Positions 1-5,789 of a DNA stretch of 7,709 nt are shown in pieces. The translations under genes were made by a program, and so were the position numbers. The notes under the pieces were generated by a model. The model was not told the origin of the DNA and made no database searches. It saw only the letters and a list, made by a program, of their open reading frames with translations. The stretch is taken from the NCBI GenBank assembly GCA_002368735.1, contig DFEQ01000026.1, forward strand, positions 1 through 7,709, written 5' to 3'. Positions within the stretch are counted from its first letter, which is position 1; every line of letters starts with the position of its first letter. This DNA comes from Christensenella sp. UBA3798. Lineage in GTDB: Bacteria > Bacillota > Clostridia > Christensenellales > CAG-1252.

Positions 1-380
1 GCTTTATGCTTGCGATGAAAGTCATCACGTCGCGGATAGAGGGTATCTCGACTCTTGTCTTTGATGAAGTTGATGCGGGAATAAGCGGTCGCATCGGAGA
101 GGTCGTGGCTGAGAAACTTGCCTTGATTTCGGATGGACGTCAAGTGATATCCATCACACATCTACCGCAGGTCGCCGCGATGAGTGACGATCACTACCTT
201 ATTGAGAAGACCTCTTCGAATAGCAGCACTCGTACATCGCTCATTCACCTTGACGAAGAGGGGATCATTGGCGAGGTTGAACGGTTGTCTGCCGGGGCAG
301 GTGCGTATGGTCTTTTGCACGCACGTGAGCTCAGAGATTTTGCTCGTAGTAAAAAGGCTGCAATTCGCAAAAAGGGTTAA
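1..380 (+). CDS. recN: DNA repair ATPase RecN, C-terminal part (5' end outside window)
   Basis: RecN is an SMC-like ABC ATPase that gathers DNA ends during double-strand-break repair. Only the last ~126 residues are here, and the reading frame is open to the left edge (first whole codon at position 3). The fragment begins just after where the ABC signature would lie, with residues FMLAMK that follow it in RecN proteins. It then shows the Walker B and D-loop stretch LVFDEVDAGISG (about 54-89), the H-loop ITHLPQVAAMSD (about 151-186), and the typical RecN tail ending in a HARELRDFA-like stretch. The ATG at 6 is an internal methionine, not the start. recN next to spoIVB is the standard order in Bacillus and Clostridium, which supports the call. 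The stop is TAA at 378-380, and I see no hairpin terminator directly after it. Confidence 0.95.
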   Translation, partial: FMLAMKVITSRIEGISTLVFDEVDAGISGRIGEVVAEKLALISDGRQVISITHLPQVAAMSDDHYLIEKTSSNSSTRTSLIHLDEEGIIGEVERLSAGAGAYGLLHARELRDFARSKKAAIRKKG

Positions 381-527
381 AATAGTTCTAAATTAGACGG
401 TTTTCTATAATATTATTCTACAAATCGACCTAATTCATTGTAATTTCAAATATTTTCCATACCCAATCATTGTCCTCTTTGGTGTAATCTAATGCGTATT
501 GCAAATGATAACCAATGAGGTGACGAA

Positions 528-1550
528 ATGAAATACAAGGTATACAGCATCTTGCTTTGCGCTCTCCTGATATCCTTTTTCGTTATGCCTGTATCCTATG
601 TGACCACGGCAAACGCAGAGCAGGTAGTCTATCTCGGGGGAATGCCGATAGGGATAGGACTTGCCGAAGAAGGGTTGATAGTTACGGGTTATGTTGATGT
701 CATCACCGATGAGGGGGCGAAGTGTCCCGCTCGCGGCAGTGAGATTTCGACGGGAGACGTAGTTATCGCGATAAACGGTGAGCCTATATATGATGCGTCC
801 GGCTTTGCAGGACGACTTCAAAGGTCGGATGGTGCTGTAACTTTGAGAATTAAAAGGGGTGAGATAGAGATGGATATCTCGCTTACCCCCGTCACCGATA
901 GTTTAACAGGGCTCAAAAAAGTCGGTTTGACTCTCAAAAACGGCATAAACGGCGTTGGGACGATGACTTTTGTGCTTCCGAACACTCTATCTTTCGGTGC
1001 GCTGGGGCACGGCATCATAGATGCGGATACGGGAAAACCCTTTGTTTGTGACGAAGGCTCCATCTATAAATGTAGGATAGACGGCTTAAAAAAGCCCGAA
1101 AAGGGCACAGCCGGGGAATTGATCGGTCGTTTTGTGGAGCGAGATACCCCTATTGGGACGATCGATATCTGTAACGCCTATGGCGTTTATGGCAAAATCA
1201 ACGATAATTTCGATGATAGTATGATGTCTCCTATCCCCGTGGGGTCCGCAAAAGACGTGAAAACCGGTAGTGCCGTCATCTATTCCACCATACTGGGAGA
1301 TACTCCAAAAGAATACAAGATAGAGATCGTAAAAACTTCGCTTCAAAAGACTCCGCAAGAGAAGAGTATGCTCATTCGCGTCGTAGATGAAGAACTTCTT
1401 CGTGAAACGGGCGGAATACTGCAAGGAATGAGTGGCAGCCCTATCGTGCAAAACGGCAAGCTCGTCGGCGCCGTCACTCACGTGCTGGTCAACGAAAGCA
1501 CGCTCGGATACGGGCTTTATATCGATTGGATGCTTCAAAACGTCGCGTGA
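528..1550 (+). CDS. spoIVB: SpoIVB serine peptidase (PDZ + S55 peptidase)
   Basis: SpoIVB is made in the forespore, crosses the inner forespore membrane and cleaves SpoIVFA, which releases the SpoIVFB protease that matures pro-SigK in the mother cell. The 340-residue product has a hydrophobic N-terminal segment (about 6-21, possible cleavage near ANA/EQ at 30), a PDZ domain (about 35-120) and an S55 peptidase domain (about 130-338). The catalytic residues are visible: His161 in GALGHGI, Asp287 in RVVDEEL and Ser302 in GMSGSP. The Asp-Ser distance of 15 and His-Ser distance of 141 fit the Bacillus subtilis enzyme (about 15 and 142). It is ~85 residues shorter than the B. subtilis protein, mostly lost between the membrane segment and the PDZ domain. 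The start is supported by GAGGTGA at 517-523. No convincing sporulation promoter is seen upstream. The gene follows recN as usual, but spo0A does not follow it. Confidence 0.95.
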   Translation: MKYKVYSILLCALLISFFVMPVSYVTTANAEQVVYLGGMPIGIGLAEEGLIVTGYVDVITDEGAKCPARGSEISTGDVVIAINGEPIYDASGFAGRLQRSDGAVTLRIKRGEIEMDISLTPVTDSLTGLKKVGLTLKNGINGVGTMTFVLPNTLSFGALGHGIIDADTGKPFVCDEGSIYKCRIDGLKKPEKGTAGELIGRFVERDTPIGTIDICNAYGVYGKINDNFDDSMMSPIPVGSAKDVKTGSAVIYSTILGDTPKEYKIEIVKTSLQKTPQEKSMLIRVVDEELLRETGGILQGMSGSPIVQNGKLVGAVTHVLVNESTLGYGLYIDWMLQNVA

Positions 1551-1565
1551 TTCGCGGCGTTTTTT
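1539..1565 (+). terminator. Intrinsic terminator overlapping the end of spoIVB
   Basis: A 9-bp stem pairs 1539-1547 with 1553-1561 (AACGTCGCG with CGCGGCGTT, one T-G wobble). The loop is only TGATT and contains the spoIVB stop codon TGA (1548-1550). A run of six T (1560-1565) follows. The last codons of spoIVB therefore form the left arm, so a terminating ribosome would cover the hairpin; termination may depend on how closely ribosomes follow the polymerase. Confidence 0.7.
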
Positions 1566-1593
1566 CATATTTAGATAATTTTTTACATAGTTA
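1565..1593 (+). promoter_or_regulatory. SigE-like promoter of the SpoIIM-like gene
   Basis: TCATATT (1565-1571) matches the SigE -35 consensus kmATATT fully. It is followed by a 14-base spacer and CATAGTTA (1586-1593), which matches only the CATA part of the SigE -10 consensus CATACAnT. The spacer is the preferred SigE length. In B. subtilis spoIIM is a SigE gene, so the match is biologically sensible. A start about 7 bases downstream falls on position 1600, the A of the annotated ATG. The -10 match is imperfect, so this is a candidate only. Confidence 0.45.
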
Positions 1594-1599
1594 TCTCTT

Positions 1600-2214
1600 A
1601 TGAGATATTCTCTTCGAGATAGGTTTTTTCTATTGAAAAAGGACTTTTGTACGACGCTAAGCGCGCACAAAGGAGGCGTGTTCTCGGGGTTGGCGCTTTT
1701 GCTCCTCGGTGTGGCGGTTGGCATCTATATCGGGTCTGACGTAGGTGAGATGGAGCCGCCTTTTTGCATATTTGCCTCGCTCTTTTGTCTGAAATTTTCG
1801 CCTTTTTCCTTTTTGATGCCCGATTTTTTGCGTTTTTTATTGTTTTCGCTTCTTTCTGCGCTTTCTTTCTTTTTGCCGCTTCCGATGCTGTATCCCGCCA
1901 TCGCGATATTCTTTTTCGGCAAATACTTCGGAGAACTTGCCTGCGTGTGTTTTTTCTCCGATCCGATCATTCCCGCCATTCTCTCCATCCTCTTGGTTTA
2001 TCTCCCTATCCTCATCATCGGCGGGGCAATGCTGCTATCAATAGCTATAAAAGCTCGCTCTTCACGTATCAAAAGCGGTGTGGACCCCTGCCGTAAGTCG
2101 GTAAAAGGGGAACTATTGTATGTTCTGACCCTTTTGGCGGCATATTTCGTTTTACTTTTTGCTATCTACGTACTGCTCTGCGGGGCGATCTATCTCATCA
2201 TGATCGCGTTATAA
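1600..2214 (+). CDS. Polytopic membrane protein, probable divergent SpoIIM
   Basis: This 204-residue, very hydrophobic protein has about five membrane segments (about 27-46, 76-94, 97-118, 123-150, 171-201), a basic N-terminus (RDR, KK, HK) and a basic loop around 151-169. I do not recognise a decisive family motif. SpoIIM of B. subtilis has similar length and topology and forms the engulfment peptidoglycan-degrading complex with SpoIID and SpoIIP. The place, shortly after spoIVB and before dacF, is where clostridia often carry spoIIM, and a SigE-like promoter lies directly upstream. The SpoIIM call therefore rests on context more than on sequence. The start is uncertain. ATG 1600 has no Shine-Dalgarno sequence. 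An in-frame TTG at 1633 and GTG at 1678 are alternatives; AAAGGAGG (1669-1676) ends one base before the GTG, too close for normal use. An unrelated membrane protein remains possible. Confidence 0.6.
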   Translation: MRYSLRDRFFLLKKDFCTTLSAHKGGVFSGLALLLLGVAVGIYIGSDVGEMEPPFCIFASLFCLKFSPFSFLMPDFLRFLLFSLLSALSFFLPLPMLYPAIAIFFFGKYFGELACVCFFSDPIIPAILSILLVYLPILIIGGAMLLSIAIKARSSRIKSGVDPCRKSVKGELLYVLTLLAAYFVLLFAIYVLLCGAIYLIMIAL

Positions 2215-2215
2215 C

Positions 2216-2246
2216 GGAATAACTTGCCTTTTGGCGAAACATACTA
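2216..2246 (+). promoter_or_regulatory. SigG/SigF-type promoter of dacF
   Basis: GGAATA (2216-2221) matches the SigG -35 consensus TGAATA at five of six bases. An 18-base spacer leads to CATACTA (2240-2246), a perfect SigG -10. The SigF-like GGCGAAA just before it (2233-2239) partly fits the SigF -10 pattern, so SigF use is also possible. Transcription would start near 2253, just before the ribosome binding site AGGTGA (2254-2259). In B. subtilis dacF is a forespore gene under SigF and SigG, which agrees. Confidence 0.75.
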
Positions 2247-2262
2247 TCTCGCGAGGTGAATT

Positions 2263-3411
2263 ATGAGAAAAATCGCATTTTTATTGGTTCTTTGCTTGGC
2301 GTTTCTGGTGTGTTTGACTCCTGTATCTGCAACGGCGAATGCTTCGAGCATGCCTTCCGTTCAAGCGAAAAGCGCCTATTTGATGGATAGAAGAACGGGC
2401 GAGCCCCTATATGGACAATCGGAAAACGTCGAGTATCCTATCGCCAGTATGGTAAAGATAATGACGGCTTTATTGACCTTTGAAGAGATAGAGAAGGGCA
2501 ACCTATCCTTTGATGAAAAGGTGCTGATAAGCGATAGCGCTGCGGGGATGGGTGGTAGTCAGATGTTTCTTGATCGCGGACTTGAATATCCCGTGACTGA
2601 CCTTCTAAAGGGTGTTATCGTCGTATCCGCAAACGACGCTTGCGTTGCCCTTGCGGAAAGGATAGCGGGGACGGAAGAGTCTTTCGTGGAAAGAATGAAC
2701 GAGAGGGCAAAAACGCTCGGTATGACGCATACCGTTTTCGTCAATGCAACGGGACTTCCCAAAGAGGGCGGGCACAGTACGGCGCACGACGTTGCTCTTA
2801 TGCTTCGTGAATTGACGACGCATGAGCACTATTACGATTACAGCAAGATATGGCTCGAGGACTACACTCATCCCGACGGTAGGGTCACCACCCTTACGAA
2901 CACCAATAAATTCGTGCGTTTTTATGACGAATGCGACGGCGGAAAGACGGGATTTACCTCCGAAGCTAAGTTCTGTCTGGCGGCAAGCGCAACGCGTGGT
3001 GATACCAGGCTTATCTCCGTGATTATAGGCGCAGAAGACAGCAAGACTCGTTTTGCCGAAAGTAAACGCCTATTATCCTACGGTTTTGCGAACTTTACGA
3101 CGGACGTACTTGTGAAAAAGGGAGACGCGGTGTTCCATTGTCCCGTTCAGTCGTCCCGCAGACAAAGCATTCTTTGCGCCGCCGAAAGGGATATCGCGGT
3201 GCTCAGAAGAACGGGCTCTGCCGCCTCGGAGCCCAACGTAGAAAGCGTTTTTTACGACGTGAAGGCGCCCGTAAAAGTGGGTGACGTCGTGGGCGAGTGT
3301 ACGATCTCGGACGGAAAGAACGAGTTTACCGTCAAATTGTTAGCCGCGGAAGAGGCGGACAAGGCAACCGTCGGTGATTATTTCAAGAAGATAGCGGGGC
3401 AATGGGCGTAA
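2263..3411 (+). CDS. dacF: D-alanyl-D-alanine carboxypeptidase, DacF type
   Basis: This secreted low-molecular-weight penicillin-binding protein removes the terminal D-Ala from peptidoglycan pentapeptides; DacF acts from the forespore to set spore cortex cross-linking. The 382-residue product has a signal peptide (hydrophobic about 4-25). The peptidase S11 active-site motifs are in order: S62-M-V-K65 with the acylated serine, S122-A-N124, and K228-T-G230. A PBP5-type C-terminal domain spans about 281-367. The last ~15 residues (VGDYFKKIAGQW) could form the short amphipathic helix that anchors such enzymes to the membrane. Length agrees with B. subtilis DacF (about 389). The start has AGGTGA at 2254-2259, four bases or fewer from the ATG. 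The SigG/SigF-type promoter directly upstream supports the dacF name over a vegetative dacA; a second, shorter S11 enzyme lies at 6615-7487. Confidence 0.92.
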   Translation: MRKIAFLLVLCLAFLVCLTPVSATANASSMPSVQAKSAYLMDRRTGEPLYGQSENVEYPIASMVKIMTALLTFEEIEKGNLSFDEKVLISDSAAGMGGSQMFLDRGLEYPVTDLLKGVIVVSANDACVALAERIAGTEESFVERMNERAKTLGMTHTVFVNATGLPKEGGHSTAHDVALMLRELTTHEHYYDYSKIWLEDYTHPDGRVTTLTNTNKFVRFYDECDGGKTGFTSEAKFCLAASATRGDTRLISVIIGAEDSKTRFAESKRLLSYGFANFTTDVLVKKGDAVFHCPVQSSRRQSILCAAERDIAVLRRTGSAASEPNVESVFYDVKAPVKVGDVVGECTISDGKNEFTVKLLAAEEADKATVGDYFKKIAGQWA

Positions 3412-3423
3412 ATGTCCCCAAAA

Positions 3424-3453
3424 GGCGGCGCGCTTTGTTTATAGCGCGCCGTT
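3424..3453 (+). terminator. GC-rich hairpin after dacF, possible terminator without a strong T-tract
   Basis: A perfect 9-bp stem pairs 3426-3434 (CGGCGCGCT) with 3443-3451 (AGCGCGCCG) around the loop TTGTTTAT. Two G-T wobbles can extend it to 3424 and 3453. It begins 12 bases after the dacF stop. Only TT and then mixed sequence follow, so it is not a classic Rho-independent terminator. It may stabilise the dacF mRNA 3' end or insulate the promoter that follows. Confidence 0.5.
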
Positions 3454-3474
3454 ATCGCGCCCGCTGAAATATCC

Positions 3475-3504
3475 TTGACTTAATTATTCCGTTTACTTTA
3501 TAAT
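3475..3504 (+). promoter_or_regulatory. Strong SigA-type promoter of the M50-scpA-scpB operon
   Basis: TTGACT (3475-3480) and a perfect TATAAT (3499-3504) are separated by 18 bases, an 11 of 12 match to the vegetative consensus. The first purine about 7 bases downstream is A3511, only four bases before the ATG at 3515, so the expected transcript has almost no 5' leader. Confidence 0.8.
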
Positions 3505-3514
3505 ATTTTTATTC

Positions 3515-4240
3515 ATGATATATAAGATTCTTTTTTCAAGTACATACGAGTTTTGGCAAAAGGTATTGCTCCTCATTGCATTTTTGTCGAGCGCAACGCT
3601 TGCTATTTGCTTGCATGAATACGCGCATGGCTATGCCGCGTATAAGCTTGGTGACCCAACAGCGAAGGACAACGGCCGTTTGACGTTGAATCCCTTGGCG
3701 CATTTTGAGCCCGTGGGTTTGATAATGTTCCTTTTGGTCGGATTCGGTTTTGCTCGTCCCGTTCCCATCAATCCCTATAATTTCCGCAATTATCGTAAAG
3801 GGATGCTCATTACCGCCTTTGCGGGTGTATTTGCCAATCTTCTTCAAATGCTCGCAGGATTTGCCATGATGGTGGGCTTCGGATATCTTTATTACGGATA
3901 CAATGCCGAGATAACAACGTTATATTACGTCTACTACCTGATGTTCTATTTCTCGCTGTATTGGACGCTTTTGAATGCGGTTTTGATAGCGTTCAATTTG
4001 CTGCCCATTTTTCCGCTCGACGGTTTCCGCGTCGTGGAGGCGCTATGCAAGAGCGAGAACGGCTATATCCGTTTTATGCGTCGATACGGCTCCTATATCC
4101 TTATCGGCATCGTGGTTATCGGCTTTTTCTTCGAGAGGATAGGCATCCCGCAAGGTAATGTCTTCGGAATGTATCTCTCCGCAGTGCAGGAAGGCATCTT
4201 GGAGCTGTTTGAAAAAATCATGGTGGGAGTGCTCGGCTGA
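3515..4240 (+). CDS. M50 family site-2-type membrane metalloprotease
   Basis: This 241-residue integral membrane protein belongs to the M50 zinc metalloproteases, which cleave within membranes. The zinc-binding HEYAH motif (His34, Glu35, His38) lies in the first hydrophobic helix. It is followed by the conserved AYKLGDPTAKDNGRLTLNP stretch (41-60) and by NLLPIFPLDG (161-170), whose Asp169 is the likely third zinc ligand. Hydrophobic segments lie at about 17-38, 66-81, 97-126, 135-165 and 193-208. The motif wording resembles the YwhC-like group often found upstream of scpA, not RseP (no PDZ domain) or SpoIVFB. Substrates are unknown. The start is unusual: there is no Shine-Dalgarno sequence and the promoter lies immediately upstream. 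The N-terminal length fits the family, so ATG 3515 is preferred over downstream TTG codons. The stop TGA shares its A with the scpA ATG, implying coupled translation. Confidence 0.9.
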   Translation: MIYKILFSSTYEFWQKVLLLIAFLSSATLAICLHEYAHGYAAYKLGDPTAKDNGRLTLNPLAHFEPVGLIMFLLVGFGFARPVPINPYNFRNYRKGMLITAFAGVFANLLQMLAGFAMMVGFGYLYYGYNAEITTLYYVYYLMFYFSLYWTLLNAVLIAFNLLPIFPLDGFRVVEALCKSENGYIRFMRRYGSYILIGIVVIGFFFERIGIPQGNVFGMYLSAVQEGILELFEKIMVGVLG

Positions 4241-5031
4241 TGGAAGACTTTTTCTTGGAAAGCAAAGAGACGTTCAGCTTTAAGCTGGATGACTTCGAAG
4301 GTCCGCTCGACCTCCTTCTTCACATGCTCAAAGAGGCAAAGATAGAGATTAAAAATATCTTTGTTTCCAACATAACGGGGCAATATCTTCGTTACATAGA
4401 GGATATGAGCTCCCTCGACCTTGAAAAGGCAAGCAACTTTGCGGGGATGGCTGCCACTTTGCTCGATATCAAGCTGCGCAGCGTTCTGCCGCGTACCGAA
4501 GAAGAGGACGTTATCCTTGAAGAGGATAAGAACTCCATCATCCTTCTCCTGGAAGAATACGACCTTATTAAGGACAGCGCGCAACGCTTAAAGGCGACGG
4601 AAACCACCAATCGCTTCTTCCGCGAGCCCGAGTTTGACGAGAAGGACTGCCGCATCCTTTTGACCAATTTCAATTTGGACAACTTATTGGACGCTTTTGC
4701 AAAGATCATGTACAAGGCGGAGACCAGGAGTGTGGAGGTCGCGCCCAAACTCATCGTTAAGGATAGGTTTACCGTGGGACAAAAGACCAAGTCGCTTGCG
4801 GCGGCGTTGCTTGAAAGAAAAGAATTGACCTTCTTTTCGCTTTTTGACGACGATTACACCGACAGCGAAAAGATAAATACATTCCTTGCCCTCCTCGAAC
4901 TATTGAAAAAACAATTCGCCGAGGCGGTGCAGGAAAAGCCCTTTGAGGATATCAAGATAACCTTAAAGCAGGGCGCGGAAGATTTACAGTTTGAGGGAGG
5001 ATTCGATGAACAACCGGATGAGTATAATTGA
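4240..5031 (+). CDS. scpA: Segregation and condensation protein A (kleisin)
   Basis: ScpA is the kleisin that bridges the heads of the SMC dimer and, with ScpB, forms the bacterial condensin needed for chromosome organisation and segregation. The 263-residue product has the family's opening signature FEGPLDLLLHMLKEAKIEI (19-37), which is part of the SMC neck-binding N-terminal domain. The next helix carries AGMAATLLDIKLRSVLP (68-84). A central, acidic and charged ScpB-binding region follows (about 86-160), then a C-terminal winged-helix part around TFLALLELLKKQ (214-225). Length is normal for ScpA. The start overlaps the preceding stop by one base (TGATG) and has GGGAG at 4225-4229, ten bases upstream. 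scpB follows with a 26-base overlap, the usual pairing. Confidence 0.95.
   Translation: MEDFFLESKETFSFKLDDFEGPLDLLLHMLKEAKIEIKNIFVSNITGQYLRYIEDMSSLDLEKASNFAGMAATLLDIKLRSVLPRTEEEDVILEEDKNSIILLLEEYDLIKDSAQRLKATETTNRFFREPEFDEKDCRILLTNFNLDNLLDAFAKIMYKAETRSVEVAPKLIVKDRFTVGQKTKSLAAALLERKELTFFSLFDDDYTDSEKINTFLALLELLKKQFAEAVQEKPFEDIKITLKQGAEDLQFEGGFDEQPDEYN
4995..5000 (+). promoter_or_regulatory. Ribosome binding site fixing the scpB start
   Basis: GGGAGG lies inside the scpA coding sequence, five bases before ATG 5006. An in-frame TTG at 4991 would place this site inside the gene, and the ATG at 5018 is too far away, so 5006 is the best start. Confidence 0.75.
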
Positions 5032-5731
5032 GGCGATAGTTTTTGCCTCGGGGAAAGGGATACATAAGAGCGAAATACTCGAAAAACTCGATATTACCAA
5101 AAGGATGCTGGACGGAATCATCGAGGACCTCAAGGAGAAGTATGCGCCCGAGAAGGGTGGCATCGTCTTTATCGAAACGGCAGGCGTCCTGCGCTTTGTG
5201 ACCGCGCCCGACGTAGGCGAAGAGGTGGCTGAGGTTTTGAAACCGCTCAAGGAGAGAGAACTGAGCCGTTCTCTTCTCGAGGTGATGGCTATCGTCGCTT
5301 ATAAACAGCCCGTTACGAGGCTCGAGATAGACGATATTCGTTCCGCCTCCTCCGATTATGCCATTACGATGCTTTTAAAGGCGAATTTGATAACGGTGGT
5401 AGGGCGAAAGGACGCTATCGGACGCCCGCTCCTCTACGGCACGACAGACGATTTCCTCGTAAAATTCCAGCTTTCCGACCTCTCGGAGCTCCCCTCGGTC
5501 AAAGAGGTGCAAGAGCGCATTAAAGTCATTGAGGATAGCATGAAGAATACCAGCGTAGAGCTCTTCCCCGAAAAGGAAGTCAACGAAGTTGACGCTCCTC
5601 TCCTCGCTCCGGGCGAAGAGATAAAAGTATCCCCCATTACGGAGGAAGACGTGGAGGTGGACCTCTCGCAAATCGTGCGTGAAGTAGCGGCAGATACGGC
5701 GCAAGCGCCCGACGAGCCCAAAGACGACTGA
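5006..5731 (+). CDS. scpB: Segregation and condensation protein B
   Basis: ScpB dimerises and binds the central part of ScpA in the SMC-ScpAB condensin. From ATG 5006 the product has 241 residues. It has a first winged-helix domain (about 1-72, opening IIEAIVFASGKGIHKSEI) and a second one (about 84-155). The second carries the family hallmarks MAIVAYKQPVTRLEIDDIR (94-112) and GRPLLYGTTDDFL (129-141). A long, strongly acidic, probably disordered tail follows (about 190-241). The tail makes it longer than many ScpB proteins (about 190-200 residues). The gene starts 26 bases inside scpA, implying translational coupling. A strong terminator follows 22 bases after the stop and closes the operon. 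Confidence 0.95.
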   Translation: MNNRMSIIEAIVFASGKGIHKSEILEKLDITKRMLDGIIEDLKEKYAPEKGGIVFIETAGVLRFVTAPDVGEEVAEVLKPLKERELSRSLLEVMAIVAYKQPVTRLEIDDIRSASSDYAITMLLKANLITVVGRKDAIGRPLLYGTTDDFLVKFQLSDLSELPSVKEVQERIKVIEDSMKNTSVELFPEKEVNEVDAPLLAPGEEIKVSPITEEDVEVDLSQIVREVAADTAQAPDEPKDD

Positions 5732-5752
5732 TCGTATACGATAAACCTTGGC

Positions 5753-5789
5753 GAAGCTCACCATACTATATGCGTGAGCTTCTTTTTTT
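5753..5789 (+). terminator. Intrinsic terminator after scpB, overlapping the next gene's start
   Basis: A perfect 9-bp stem pairs GAAGCTCAC (5753-5761) with GTGAGCTTC (5774-5782). The loop is 12 bases (5762-5773) and seven T (5783-5789) follow directly. This is a standard Rho-independent terminator for the M50-scpA-scpB operon. Its right arm and T-run also encode the first residues of the DUF2953 protein (GTG 5774), and its loop holds a SigG-type CATACTA box. If both readings hold, transcripts from upstream mostly stop here and the following genes need their own promoter. Confidence 0.8.
5762..5768 (+). promoter_or_regulatory. SigG-type -10 box upstream of the DUF2953 gene (weak candidate promoter)
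   Basis: CATACTA is a perfect SigG -10 sequence, six bases before GTG 5774. With the usual 17-18 base spacer the -35 region is ACGATA or CGATAA (5738-5744), a poor match. GTATA (5734-5738) fits SigF/SigG -35 boxes better but would leave a 23-base spacer. It could serve as the separate promoter needed after the scpB terminator, but the -35 evidence is weak. Confidence 0.4.

Noticed and set aside
406..411. TATAAT between recN and spoIVB as a vegetative promoter
   Set aside because: No acceptable -35 box lies 16-19 bases upstream (the region reads TAGTTC), and the stretch is very AT-rich, so a chance match is likely.
458..467. CATACCCAAT upstream of spoIVB as a sporulation -10 box
   Set aside because: It matches CATAC only, and neither the SigG/SigF spacing (TTCATT) nor the SigE spacing (ATTGTAA) gives a convincing -35. 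spoIVB should have a forespore promoter, but I cannot place it.
1217..1223. CATACTA on the reverse strand inside spoIVB as a promoter
   Set aside because: It points into the antisense direction within a conserved coding region, with no gene downstream on that strand; it is best explained by chance.
1669..1680. AAAGGAGG followed by GTG as the real start of the SpoIIM-like gene
   Set aside because: Only one base separates the motif from the GTG, which is too close for normal initiation, and the bases are explained as codons for His-Lys-Gly-Gly. Kept as an alternative in the gene entry.
1086..1724. 212-codon reverse-strand open frame opposite spoIVB and the next gene
   Set aside because: It spans two well-supported forward genes and a terminator, shows no recognisable domain, and has no ribosome binding site or context of its own.
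3515..4240. The M50 protease as SpoIVFB, the partner of the SpoIVB pathway
   Set aside because: Its motifs (HEYAH, GRLTLNPLAH, LLPIFPLDG) fit the YwhC-like group, there is no spoIVFA gene beside it, and its promoter looks vegetative.
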